From: Bacteroidota bacterium
Lineage (GTDB): Bacteria > Bacteroidota > Bacteroidia > Cytophagales > Cyclobacteriaceae
Reading direction: 5' to 3'
Length of the DNA stretch: 64,000 bases
NCBI GenBank assembly: GCA_022567155.1
Contig: JADFHN010000006.1
Span: forward strand, 17,753 to 81,752
The position numbers were made by a program, and so were the translations under genes. Shown one piece after another: positions 34,597 through 43,344 of the stretch (position 1 is the first letter of the stretch; the number at the start of each line of letters is the position of its first letter). Below the pieces are notes generated by a model. It was not told the DNA's origin and made no database searches. It was given only the letters and a program-made list of their open reading frames with translations.

Positions 34597-35694
34597 GTGA
34601 AAATAGTAAAATTTGAACCACCGATAAAAGATGATTTTTTCAGCACGGTGAAAAAACGCGCTAATTCCTACTTTAATGAAAAAAAATTGTCAAAACATGC
34701 CAATGGTGCAATGATTTCGAAAACCATTATCATGTTTTCAATTTACTTCATTCCTTATGGCATTCTTTTGTCTGGCACACTAACAAGCGCCTGGCAGGTT
34801 ATACTTATGTTTTCCATTATGGGAGTCGGAACGGCCGGTATTGGATTGTCTGTGATGCATGATGCCGTGCATGGTGCTTACAGTAAATCACCCACAATCA
34901 ACAAAATTCTGAGCATGTCAATGCATATAATCGGAGGCAGTGCACTGAACTGGAGAATTCAACATAATGTGCTTCATCATACCTACACAAATATTAACGG
35001 TCACGATGACGACATCTCACCAAAATATATTTTACGATTTTCACCGCACACCGAATTGCATGGTTTTCATAAGTACCAATATATTTATGCATGGTTTTTA
35101 TATGGCCTTACCACACTCAGTTGGGTAATCGCAAAGGATATTAAGCAAATAAAGCAGTTTAATGAACGCGGATTGCTTAAAATGCAGGGTATCAGCAGCG
35201 GAAAAGCACTGACAATTCTTGTAATTTCAAAAGTATTCTATGTGTTATATATGATCATGCTTCCTGTCATTTTTGCAGGTTTTGCATGGGGGGTCATTAT
35301 CGGCGGCTTTGTACTTATGCATCTGATTGCCGGGATCATAATGGGACTTATTTTTCAGCCGGCACACCTAACAGAACATGTATTGTTTCCTTTACCTGGT
35401 GTCGATGGCTACATCCACAAGGAATGGGCAGAGCATCAGATGTTTACTACATCTAATTTTGCAAATAAAAATCCTTTGGTTACCTGGTTTGCCGGGGGCT
35501 TGAATTTTCAAATCGAACATCATTTGTTTCCCAATGTTTGCCACGTGCATTATAAGAGGCTTTCACAAATCGTAAAAGAAACAGCTAAGGAGTTTGGATT
35601 ACCCTACTATGCACAACCCACCTTTAGCAGTGCTCTGAGGTCGCACGCAAGAATGTTGAAGAAATTTGGAAATCCGGTTGAATCGGCAGCCTGA
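34597..35694 (+). CDS. Membrane fatty acid desaturase (acyl-CoA / front-end type)
   Basis: 365 residues, GTG start. Three histidine boxes bind the di-iron centre: 'HDAVHG' (residue 88), 'HNVLHHTYTN' (123) and 'QIEHHLFPNVCHVHY' near 305. The glutamine-led third box (QxxHH) is that of delta-5/6 front-end or linoleoyl-CoA-type desaturases. About four membrane helices carry the boxes on the cytosolic side. It requires oxygen, so the cell is at least facultatively aerobic. Its stop is 4 bp from the convergent regulator's stop, inside a GCCTGA-TTTT-TCAGGC hairpin (35689-35704). Confidence 0.9.
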   Translation: MKIVKFEPPIKDDFFSTVKKRANSYFNEKKLSKHANGAMISKTIIMFSIYFIPYGILLSGTLTSAWQVILMFSIMGVGTAGIGLSVMHDAVHGAYSKSPTINKILSMSMHIIGGSALNWRIQHNVLHHTYTNINGHDDDISPKYILRFSPHTELHGFHKYQYIYAWFLYGLTTLSWVIAKDIKQIKQFNERGLLKMQGISSGKALTILVISKVFYVLYMIMLPVIFAGFAWGVIIGGFVLMHLIAGIIMGLIFQPAHLTEHVLFPLPGVDGYIHKEWAEHQMFTTSNFANKNPLVTWFAGGLNFQIEHHLFPNVCHVHYKRLSQIVKETAKEFGLPYYAQPTFSSALRSHARMLKKFGNPVESAA

Positions 35695-35698
35695 TTTT

Positions 35699-36850
35699 TC
35701 AGGCATATTTATGAACATCTTTTTTCAAAATACGGGAGTCTGACATAATGACCAATCGTTCGACTACATTTCTTAGTTCTCTGATATTTCCGGTCCATTC
35801 TTTTTTCTGTAGTTCTTTTAAAGCTTCTGCATTCATTTCCTTTGGTTTTGTGCCATATTCTGCGGCAATATCATGAAGGAATTTATGTACAAGTGCAGGT
35901 ATGTCGTCCGTTCGTTCGCTTAGCGGGGGAACTTTGATAATAATAACGCTGAGCCTGTGATATAGATCTTCCCTGAAATTACCTTCTTCAATTTCCTTTT
36001 TCAGGTCTTTGTTGGTAGCCGTAAGCACCCTTATATCTACTTTAATGTCCTTGTCGCCTCCTACACGTGTGATTTTATTTTCCTGTAATACACGTAGCAC
36101 CTTGGCTTGCGCTTTCAGGCTCATGTCGCCTATTTCATCAAGGAAAAGTATGCCTCCACTGGCTTGTTCAAATTTGCCTATGCGTTGTTTTATGGCCGAA
36201 GTAAATGATCCTTTTTCATGGCCGAACAGCTCACTTTCGATCAACTCAGAAGGAATTGCAGCACAGTTCACTTCAACAAAATTTTCATTGACCCGGTTAC
36301 TTTTTTCATGAATCCAGTGGGCTACAAGTTCCTTACCTGATCCGTTTGGGCCAGTTATCAAAACCCGTGCGTCAGTCGGGGCAACTTTATCAATGACCAG
36401 CTTAACTTCCTGCATCGCCTCAGAATCGCCCACCATTTCGAACTTCCTTGATACTTTATTTTTCAGTACACGGGTTTCTTTAACCAGGTTGTTTTTATCT
36501 ACTGCATTTCTCAAACTAATCAGCAGCCGGTTCAAGTCCGGGGGTTTTTCCAGAAAATCGTACGCTCCTTTTTTTGTTGCATCCACAGCCGTCTCAATAC
36601 TGCCATGTGCTGAAATCATGATAAAAGGAGTATCTACGCCGGCCTTTGTTGCTTTTTCCAATACATCCATGCCATTCATCTTAGGCATTTTAATGTCGCA
36701 TAACACTAAATCAAAGTTGTCAGAAAGCAATTTCTTAAGTCCCTCTTGGCCATCTGAAGCTTCATCAACAGTATATTTCTCATATTCGAGAATATCTTTG
36801 AGCGTAGCCCGGATGCTGTCTTCATCGTCGATAATCAATACTTTTTTCAT
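35699..36850 (-). CDS. NtrC-like response regulator lacking HTH, with altered GAFTGA loop
   Basis: 383 residues: receiver domain (D52 in 'LVLCDIKMPKMNG'), then an AAA+ sigma-54 activator core with Walker A 'TGPNGSGKE' (167-173), Walker B 'GGILFLDEIGDM' and the arginine-finger region 'RELRNVVERL'. Two features are odd. The L1 loop reads GSFTSA (214-219) instead of GAFTGA, which contacts sigma-54, and the protein ends at residue 383 without a Fis-type DNA-binding helix. No frame continues the HTH downstream. It may not activate sigma-54 promoters in the ordinary way. It is upstream of rnpB on the minus strand. Confidence 0.85.
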   Translation of the reverse strand: MKKVLIIDDEDSIRATLKDILEYEKYTVDEASDGQEGLKKLLSDNFDLVLCDIKMPKMNGMDVLEKATKAGVDTPFIMISAHGSIETAVDATKKGAYDFLEKPPDLNRLLISLRNAVDKNNLVKETRVLKNKVSRKFEMVGDSEAMQEVKLVIDKVAPTDARVLITGPNGSGKELVAHWIHEKSNRVNENFVEVNCAAIPSELIESELFGHEKGSFTSAIKQRIGKFEQASGGILFLDEIGDMSLKAQAKVLRVLQENKITRVGGDKDIKVDIRVLTATNKDLKKEIEEGNFREDLYHRLSVIIIKVPPLSERTDDIPALVHKFLHDIAAEYGTKPKEMNAEALKELQKKEWTGNIRELRNVVERLVIMSDSRILKKDVHKYA

Positions 36851-36879
36851 AAATCGAAAGGTGTCCTGCAGTTAAAAAA

Positions 36880-37342
36880 AACAGGCCTGTAAGCCGGGTT
36901 CTGTTTCCTTACGCAATGAAGGAATCTTATCATTTATCTTGTCGCTGCGTTGCCACAACGATCAATCGGCCTACCCGTAAAGCTACCTCCTGACGGAGGA
37001 TTGGGCGAGCAACCCTCTCTCCGGCTTGCACCGGAGTAGCTAAACCTATTTGGCCTTTCAACTCGTAAGGTTTACCAAGCTTCCGGAGTCACCCCCGGAA
37101 CTGGTGAGCTCTTACCTCACCTTTTCACCTTTACCCTGAAATATGTGCTTGCGCAGAACTTCAGGGAAGTTTGTTTTCTGTGGTACTGTCTGTCCCTGAA
37201 GCAGTCCTGAAGTTATATAAAAATATATTTCAGGGTACTCAGGGCCTTCCCGTTAGGAAGTACGATGCTCTGTGTTGCCCGGACTTTCCTCCATGAAGCA
37301 GAAGCGCAAGCGCCTCACTTCATAGCGATAAGACAGCCTGTT
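36880..37342 (-). ncRNA. rnpB: RNase P RNA (class A)
   Basis: On the minus strand the conserved core is present: the P4 half 'GGAGGAAAGTCCGGGC' and the 3' half 'AGATAAATGATAAGATTCC', with the ends (AACAGGCTGTCTTATCG... and ...CCCGGCTTACAGGCCTGTT) pairing to close P1. 'GGTAAACC' and 'GAGCTCACC' stems also match. Its length, about 463 nt, exceeds the usual ~380, because of expanded AU-rich hairpins (37134-37166 and 37206-37234). It is the catalytic RNA that removes tRNA 5' leaders. Confidence 0.93.
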
Positions 37343-37347
37343 TTATG

Positions 37348-37355
37348 CAAAAATA
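37348..37355 (-). promoter_or_regulatory. -7 box of the rnpB promoter
   Basis: Minus strand TATTTTTG fits TAnnTTTG and ends 6 bases before the predicted RNA 5' end at 37342, exactly where a -7 element should be. The -33 region is not clear. Confidence 0.5.
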
Positions 37356-37374
37356 ATCAATATTTATACCAAAA

Positions 37375-37758
37375 TCAGTGTATGTCCTGGTCGGTTAGTT
37401 TTAATTCCCAGTTATCAGCGGTTTCTGCAATTTCAAGGAGCATATCCTTCATGGCTTTTCCGGGTTCGGCGCCGGGTAATACCCTGCTTTTCACATAAAT
37501 CACGCCATCTTCGATTCCAATGCACGAATAAGAAAGACTTCCGTTGTTACGAACAAGCTTTTCGTATGGAGTTACATCATTCTCATCACAGGCTTTTGAA
37601 ATTATTTTTATACCTTGTTCTCCTTCATCATACGCATAAACTGTTTGTATCCGGTGTTCGCCAACCGGTACAATTAATACACTTGTGGTGTCGTCGTATT
37701 GCGAAAATGACCCTCCGGCCAGATCAGCCAGTTGTTCCATCATGGTTCCGAATTCCAT
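37375..37758 (-). CDS. Hypothetical protein, YbjN / type III chaperone-like fold possible
   Basis: 127 residues, acidic, no signal peptide or membrane helix. 'VLIVPVGEHRIQTVYAYDEGE' and 'LSYSCIGIEDGVIYVKSRVLPG' give a strand-rich centre followed by 'AMKDMLLEIAETADNWELKL', a long C-terminal helix. This alternation resembles YbjN/Tir-chaperone-like proteins of this phylum, but I cannot name a family. It lies between rnpB and the DUF2279 gene, on the same strand. Confidence 0.6.
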   Translation of the reverse strand: MEFGTMMEQLADLAGGSFSQYDDTTSVLIVPVGEHRIQTVYAYDEGEQGIKIISKACDENDVTPYEKLVRNNGSLSYSCIGIEDGVIYVKSRVLPGAEPGKAMKDMLLEIAETADNWELKLTDQDIH

Positions 37759-37823
37759 AATCAGTTACTTTTAAATTTGAATGAAGATACAAAATAAAAA
37801 GACTAAAATAGAGATAAAAAACA

Positions 37824-38720
37824 CTAAAAATGAATGGGGTGGAATATCAGTTTGTCCATTTTGTTGTACTCCAGTGCCGGGGCAGGCAGATGAATCATAT
37901 TTACGATAAAAAGCATTGTATTTAAGAACGTAGATTTAGTTTTGATATATGTGAGATCGAAATCTACCGCGAGATAGTACTGCCTGTAGGATGGGTAAGG
38001 AAATTCCGGAGTGGAGGTTCCACTGGCATTAACCATGTTGTTTACACCATAACCAAGCGCCAGGTTCAACCATTTTGGCTTAGCGCCGGCAAGCGCATGC
38101 AAATCAAATGAAAGCCAGTAGGTCTGACCGTTATAATCTTTCAACCATTTTTCACTATAATTTTTCCCCAGTACCCCTGGCCTGTATGTTGCAATTACTG
38201 ATTCTGAAAATGAATATTTTGGGTGTATTCGTACTTCATTCCAAAGCAGCGACTGACCCAGAAAAAAACCGGAACCAAGAAAATTTGCAGCCAAATCTGA
38301 TCCTGAAGCACCATATTCGCTTGAGTAACCATCCATGATTTCAATTGGAAACATAAGGGCAAACCCCATAAGACTCCCCCAGAACACTGATTTTTTTGAT
38401 GAAACACCGGCCCATCTGAATGCGTTATTGCTAGTTTTAATTAAATGAAAAGCAGTATAGAAGTGGCCGATTTTATCCATTTGTTTCCATTCTTTGCTAT
38501 CGTTAAAAAAATGAAAATTTTCGCGTGGATAATCAGAATACCAAACCTTGTTCAATGCTATTAAAGCTGCAGTATAAGTAACACCGGTTGCAATGAGAAA
38601 GGTGTTAAGCCGAGTCCTGTTGAGTGTATCGGAAGCCTGGGCGTAAACCTGTTCAGCCCTGCAGATCAGTACAAGGCAGGCCAATATGAGCCATATCTTT
38701 CCGGAATTACTTGTTATCAT
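37824..38720 (-). CDS. DUF2279-family outer-envelope protein
   Basis: About 298 residues from ATG 38720, 4 bp after the TamB stop (an ATG at 38744 would overlap TamB). A signal peptide ('IWLILACLVLICRAEQVYAQ') leads into 'YPRENFHFFNDSKEWKQMDKIGHFYTAFH', the hallmark of DUF2279 (YfiM relatives), with 'GFALMFPIEIMDGYSSEYGASGSDLAANFLG' (in two parts). The C-terminal part has beta-strand repeats consistent with an outer-membrane barrel or lipid-binding surface. Coupling to tamB suggests an outer-membrane biogenesis role. Confidence 0.75.
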   Translation of the reverse strand: MITSNSGKIWLILACLVLICRAEQVYAQASDTLNRTRLNTFLIATGVTYTAALIALNKVWYSDYPRENFHFFNDSKEWKQMDKIGHFYTAFHLIKTSNNAFRWAGVSSKKSVFWGSLMGFALMFPIEIMDGYSSEYGASGSDLAANFLGSGFFLGQSLLWNEVRIHPKYSFSESVIATYRPGVLGKNYSEKWLKDYNGQTYWLSFDLHALAGAKPKWLNLALGYGVNNMVNASGTSTPEFPYPSYRQYYLAVDFDLTYIKTKSTFLNTMLFIVNMIHLPAPALEYNKMDKLIFHPIHF

Positions 38721-38724
38721 TTGA

Positions 38725-41700
38725 TCAGGGCTTTTTGAAGTCATCGGGTTTTATATCCTGACGTGTAACTTTGTCTTTGCCGCTTTCGGTATTATCTTTT
38801 TCCCTGATTTTTTGCTTTTTACGTGCAGCATCAAATATTTCCTTTATTTCATTATAGCTTTGAGTGTAAAGTATGCTTACTCCACCCTTGATAGCCGCAT
38901 AATCAGAAGCATAAGAATTATCAAGTGTACTGTAATTGATTTCCTGAAATAATTTCACCCGCACACTGCCACTTTCGGTGAGCATATATTCAATCGACCA
39001 GTCGCCAAGTATGCTGGCCACATTTGGCTGATTTTCCTTGTCTGTAAATCCCCCGTCGCGTGTAACGCGTAGCCGGCCGTCGAGAAAAGTGTAGGAAAGC
39101 CTCATTTGAAAGGTATTGTATGTTTCTTCGGTAATATCGCCAAAATCAAGATCGATTTCCAGATTTTCGTCCATCTGGCTGATCCAGTAGCTGAGCTGGT
39201 TTGACACGAATTCGCTTACACTTCGGCCAACAGTGCCTCCGGTGTTGATGTATTTTTCACTGAACTGACGCAATATCATCAAACTGAAAACCTGCTTTTG
39301 AAGTTCCTGTTTGTTCAACGCCCAGGTTGCCTGCACAGCGCTCAATTCCGTATCAAGATTAACAATTTGCCCGTTGTACGAAAATGTATTCGGGTAATCC
39401 TCAATGATTATGGAAAATTTGATTTCAGGAGAAAGTAATGGTCCCTTCAGGTCCAGGATCACATTGGAGGGGTACCTGCGCCGGATTTGAGGTGCGTTAC
39501 GGTATAGCGTGTCGAGCAACGGTCCTACCGATGCGTATTGCTCATAGGAGGCTTCAATATCCAGAATCCCCTCATAGGGGTCGGCTAACCATGATATTTT
39601 ACTGCCCGGGAGAATATTAAATTCTTTATTTACAATATTATAAAGCGTAAAGTTGTAACCACCTTCTTCAATCGTGTAATCGCCATACATAGTAAAATCC
39701 CCGTTAGGATCAAAATGAAAGCTTAGATCTCCGTTTCCCCTGCCACGTATTATGTCGCCTACGGTTACATCAAAAATCAGCTCGATATAGGCATCTCTGG
39801 TTATCGTGAGATCAAGTTTGAAGTCCAGTCCCTTTACCGTTTGGCTTACTGGTTCAATATTCTCAGCGCTTTCAATATCTTCCCGGGTGAAACTGATGAA
39901 ATGAATAAACTCTTCCTGGTCGATTTCGGTGGTGCCGCCGAGTGGAATAAAAACCCGTGTGTTAGCAGAAGTGGTTGCGGTTACATCAATAAATAAATTT
40001 TGTGGAGGTCCTTTAATTGAAATCTCACCGGATCCTCTTCCCGTACCATAAAACAGGTCATTGTCATTAAAAGAGGTATTGAGAAACATAAAATCGGTGA
40101 AATTTCCACTGAAATCCATTACAATATTATCAAAGCCATTGTGAAAAAAACCGCCGGATAACAGGGCCATACTTCCGTCACGATCCCTGAAACGTATGTT
40201 TCTGAAACCGATTTCATTGTTATTCAACAATATATCCGCGTCGAAGGTGTAAAAAGTATTAAGGTAATTGATTTTCATTCCGCCAAAAGTGATTTTGCCA
40301 GTACCCCCCAAAATCGGATAGTTAGGGTTTCCCGTAACAGTAAAATTCCCACTCGCTACACCCTGGATCTGCGAAAAATAATTTTCTATAAATGGTTCAA
40401 TAATTTTCAGATCAGCTTTATCGAGTGTTGCATTCAGATGCAGTCCTTCTTTATTGCCGGGGTAATAATCACCGGAAACATATATAATATTCTGCGCATC
40501 CCGTGATAGCTGGAATTCTAGGTCAAATTTATTTTCAACATTATTATATATGCTTTTATTGTAGATGTCACCTATCAGAAAATCATTGATCTGGAAGTCT
40601 TTTATCAGCAGGTTTGTTTCAAACAAGATATCGTTATAATAGTTTTTTATCTGAAAATACCCGTTTCCTGAACCTTTCAGATCTTTTGTGATAATCTGGT
40701 TGAAGTTTGACAACTCCACATTTTGCAGATTGAGCGTCAAGGGGATAAGCGGGTCTTCTGTGATGCGTCCGTCAAGCAGGATCTTTTCAAATGATTTTTG
40801 CAAACCCACATTCTGAAATCCTATTTCATTACCCGAAATGGTAATGGCATTGTTGGTAACTATTTCCCATTTTTCATTTAATGCCTGTAAGTCAGACGGA
40901 TTTAATTTTATAACCGTAAGGTCAGGTAAAAAGATGATTTCCCCGAAGATATTGGCGTATGACTCCAGGTCTTTCTGCTCCACAGTTAGATTGAAATCAA
41001 TTTCATTCCGGTTCCATATAGCCTGAGCCGATAATTTTTGTGTTTTAGCATTATTTGAATAGTGCTGAGCCTCTGAAGACACATATATACTTGCAAGTAC
41101 GTTGGTGCTGTCAGATATCTTGGAAGCGTTGATGTCGAACAGGTTGCCGGTGAAAAGATTATTTTCGATCCGGATGGAATCCATCCGGGTATTCAGGTTT
41201 AATATGGACGTATGGCCATGACGGAAATCAGCATTAATACGTATGCCCTTAGAAAACATTACCGATGGATAAAAAAGCTGCACAAGGGGGTTCACATCGT
41301 GTAAATCCATTTGCAGTTTCACGTCATAATTTTCAGGGATACTGGTTTCTTTACCTGCATAGTATTTATTCAATGCTTCTGCATTATTCGCCAGGTTGAG
41401 TTCGTATTCATGTAAAAGGGTAAGAAAATCCTTATACGCGGTGGTATAATGGTAATTACCTGTAAGGCTGATGTCAATATTATCAGAGTTTAATATTAAC
41501 GATCTCGAATTTTCTTCAAATACAGAAGTCAATTTTAACTCTTTGAGCACCAGTGTGTTTGTGTCGTATGACATAAAAAAATCTTTTAGAATCATCTCTC
41601 CGCTGATACTGTCAATTTTAAGTCCGTGAATGTCGATATCGATATAACTGCTCAACGATGCAGGTGTTTCTGATAAATTAAGGGGTTTCATTATGAGAGT

Positions 41701-43263
41701 GTCCAGGCGGGCTTTCAAATTGATGTTGTTGATATTATTCCTCAGGTCAATTGAGCCTGAGGCAGTTATTCGAAGGTTCGGATCGTTTATACTGAGTTCG
41801 CCTGAAAAGAATTCGGAGGCAAACCGGGCGTTGGTTTCTATATTCTTAAGATCATAGTGATTTATTCCCAGCCTCGAAATTATACCGTTCAGAATAAAAT
41901 CGGCATCGCTTACTTTCAGGCCTTCTCCTCTGATGATTCCGTGCATATCCACTGTCTGTAGCAGCTTTATGCCCGAATAAATGCCTATATCAAAATTCCG
42001 GGTGATCAGTTTGCCAACATATGCAGTAATATCGTCCCTGATCTTAAGGTTTATATCTGTTATAATATTGCCAATATTTGTATCAAAATTGCCGTAGGCA
42101 ACAAAGTCATTCGGAAATCCGGTAAAATTACCCGTAAAACTAAACTGTTCAATACCGGTAAGCGTATTCAGCACTTTTTCTCCAAAGTATTGCTCCAGGT
42201 CGGTAAATTCTACGAATGATCTATTGAGACGTACCGCAATGAATGTTTCATCGAAATCAGGCAATCCCGAAAAACTAAGAAATCCATGGATATGCCCTTT
42301 TTGCCCAAAAGTGAGGTCAAGATTACGGACTGTAAAATCCTTTACTCTGCCTTTATAAACTCCAGATATTTTATAGACGTCGATGATGCTTTTAAATTCT
42401 TTGGAGAACCATGCCAGGTCTCTTGAAATTATGGTGCTGTTGTCTAGTTTTACATATATCTGAACGCTATCCATGAAATATCTCAGGTTACTCATTTTAT
42501 TATATGTAAAAGCGATTGAATCCTTTATATGACTGTCACCAACTTTCAGATCTAAATTTCCGAATTTCATTTCCCGTTGATGGACGGTAAGATTCGACCG
42601 AAACTGATGAATCCTTAGGTTGGTTTTTTCTTCCAGTCCCGTTAAATCATTCAGAACAAGACGGATGGTATCATGATGTACCGAAAAATCACTCAGACGG
42701 CAGTTCATTTCAAGTATTCTGAAGGTGTTCAGATCGAATCCCGGATAAGAAACATCTGTAGTGAAATTTTTAAAAAAGAAACGTGAATCTTCTATTTCAA
42801 TTTTATCGATGGTGGTTACCATATGGCCATCGCCCTTAAGGAGGTATTTGAGGGTATCGATAAACCGCGTGATATTGAGCGGTTCGTTGGCAATGTGTTT
42901 GTACATGTTAAATTCTATATCGGTAACTTTAATTTTGTCAAAATGCTTATGGTTCTTGTTGAGAATGGAACTTATGCTGAAGTCGATTTTTGCTTCAGGA
43001 ATAAAAATCATAGTACTGTCATGGGTGTCTGTGACTTTCAGATCATTTATTTTCAGTACATCAAACCAGTTAAGGTTTATGTATCCTATTTCAAATTCAA
43101 AACCTGTTTTTTCACTCAGACTGCCTGTGATTCGCTGAATGAGTTCTGTCTGGATTGCGGGAATGCGCAGGAGTGAGGTTGCTGCAATGAAAATAAAAAT
43201 TACCAAAAGGGATATCCATAATATTCCTTTGACTAATCCATTTTTTATAACTTGCAACCGCAT
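38725..43263 (-). CDS. tamB: Translocation and assembly module protein TamB (DUF490)
   Basis: 1512 residues. An N-terminal signal-anchor ('ILWISLLVIFIFIAATSLL', ~15-33) and AsmA-like start ('TGFEFEIGYINLNWFDVLKINDLKV' in two parts) are followed by a very long beta-helical AsmA/TamB groove, and end in the DUF490 domain ('GRGNGDLSFHFDPNG', 'GGTVGRSVSEFVSNQLSYWIS', 'LEIDLDFGDI'). TamB-like proteins bridge inner and outer membranes and move phospholipids or outer-membrane proteins. In Bacteroidota no TamA is adjacent. It leads a tamB-DUF2279 operon; tsaD diverges from it with an 81-bp gap. Confidence 0.93.
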   Translation of the reverse strand: MRLQVIKNGLVKGILWISLLVIFIFIAATSLLRIPAIQTELIQRITGSLSEKTGFEFEIGYINLNWFDVLKINDLKVTDTHDSTMIFIPEAKIDFSISSILNKNHKHFDKIKVTDIEFNMYKHIANEPLNITRFIDTLKYLLKGDGHMVTTIDKIEIEDSRFFFKNFTTDVSYPGFDLNTFRILEMNCRLSDFSVHHDTIRLVLNDLTGLEEKTNLRIHQFRSNLTVHQREMKFGNLDLKVGDSHIKDSIAFTYNKMSNLRYFMDSVQIYVKLDNSTIISRDLAWFSKEFKSIIDVYKISGVYKGRVKDFTVRNLDLTFGQKGHIHGFLSFSGLPDFDETFIAVRLNRSFVEFTDLEQYFGEKVLNTLTGIEQFSFTGNFTGFPNDFVAYGNFDTNIGNIITDINLKIRDDITAYVGKLITRNFDIGIYSGIKLLQTVDMHGIIRGEGLKVSDADFILNGIISRLGINHYDLKNIETNARFASEFFSGELSINDPNLRITASGSIDLRNNINNINLKARLDTLIMKPLNLSETPASLSSYIDIDIHGLKIDSISGEMILKDFFMSYDTNTLVLKELKLTSVFEENSRSLILNSDNIDISLTGNYHYTTAYKDFLTLLHEYELNLANNAEALNKYYAGKETSIPENYDVKLQMDLHDVNPLVQLFYPSVMFSKGIRINADFRHGHTSILNLNTRMDSIRIENNLFTGNLFDINASKISDSTNVLASIYVSSEAQHYSNNAKTQKLSAQAIWNRNEIDFNLTVEQKDLESYANIFGEIIFLPDLTVIKLNPSDLQALNEKWEIVTNNAITISGNEIGFQNVGLQKSFEKILLDGRITEDPLIPLTLNLQNVELSNFNQIITKDLKGSGNGYFQIKNYYNDILFETNLLIKDFQINDFLIGDIYNKSIYNNVENKFDLEFQLSRDAQNIIYVSGDYYPGNKEGLHLNATLDKADLKIIEPFIENYFSQIQGVASGNFTVTGNPNYPILGGTGKITFGGMKINYLNTFYTFDADILLNNNEIGFRNIRFRDRDGSMALLSGGFFHNGFDNIVMDFSGNFTDFMFLNTSFNDNDLFYGTGRGSGEISIKGPPQNLFIDVTATTSANTRVFIPLGGTTEIDQEEFIHFISFTREDIESAENIEPVSQTVKGLDFKLDLTITRDAYIELIFDVTVGDIIRGRGNGDLSFHFDPNGDFTMYGDYTIEEGGYNFTLYNIVNKEFNILPGSKISWLADPYEGILDIEASYEQYASVGPLLDTLYRNAPQIRRRYPSNVILDLKGPLLSPEIKFSIIIEDYPNTFSYNGQIVNLDTELSAVQATWALNKQELQKQVFSLMILRQFSEKYINTGGTVGRSVSEFVSNQLSYWISQMDENLEIDLDFGDITEETYNTFQMRLSYTFLDGRLRVTRDGGFTDKENQPNVASILGDWSIEYMLTESGSVRVKLFQEINYSTLDNSYASDYAAIKGGVSILYTQSYNEIKEIFDAARKKQKIREKDNTESGKDKVTRQDIKPDDFKKP

Positions 43264-43283
43264 TTTTATTGTGGTTTCATAAA

Positions 43284-43299
43284 GCAGGATACGTCCTGC
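43284..43299. promoter_or_regulatory. Inverted repeat between tamB and tsaD, possible operator
   Basis: GCAGGA-TACG-TCCTGC is a perfect 6-bp inverted repeat, 20 bases from tamB's start codon and downstream of a tamB -7-like box. Its position suits regulation of tamB. Confidence 0.4.
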
Positions 43300-43309
43300 A
43301 TGTTTTATA

Positions 43310-43317
43310 CAAAGGTA
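43310..43317 (-). promoter_or_regulatory. Candidate -7 box for tamB
   Basis: Minus strand TACCTTTG fits TAnnTTTG, 47 bases before the tamB ATG, with the inverted repeat lying between them. No -33 box is obvious. Confidence 0.35.
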
Positions 43318-43344
43318 CGCTACAATTTATTAACGTTAGAATTT

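Noticed and set aside
33433..35694. Bioluminescence (lux) cluster
   Set aside because: A LuxE-like ligase is present but no luxA, luxB, luxC or luxD; the desaturase is not part of lux operons.
43252..43344. N-terminal extension of TsaD
   Set aside because: It would read through the tamB start and promoter region; TsaD starts directly before 'ILAIESSCDETS'.
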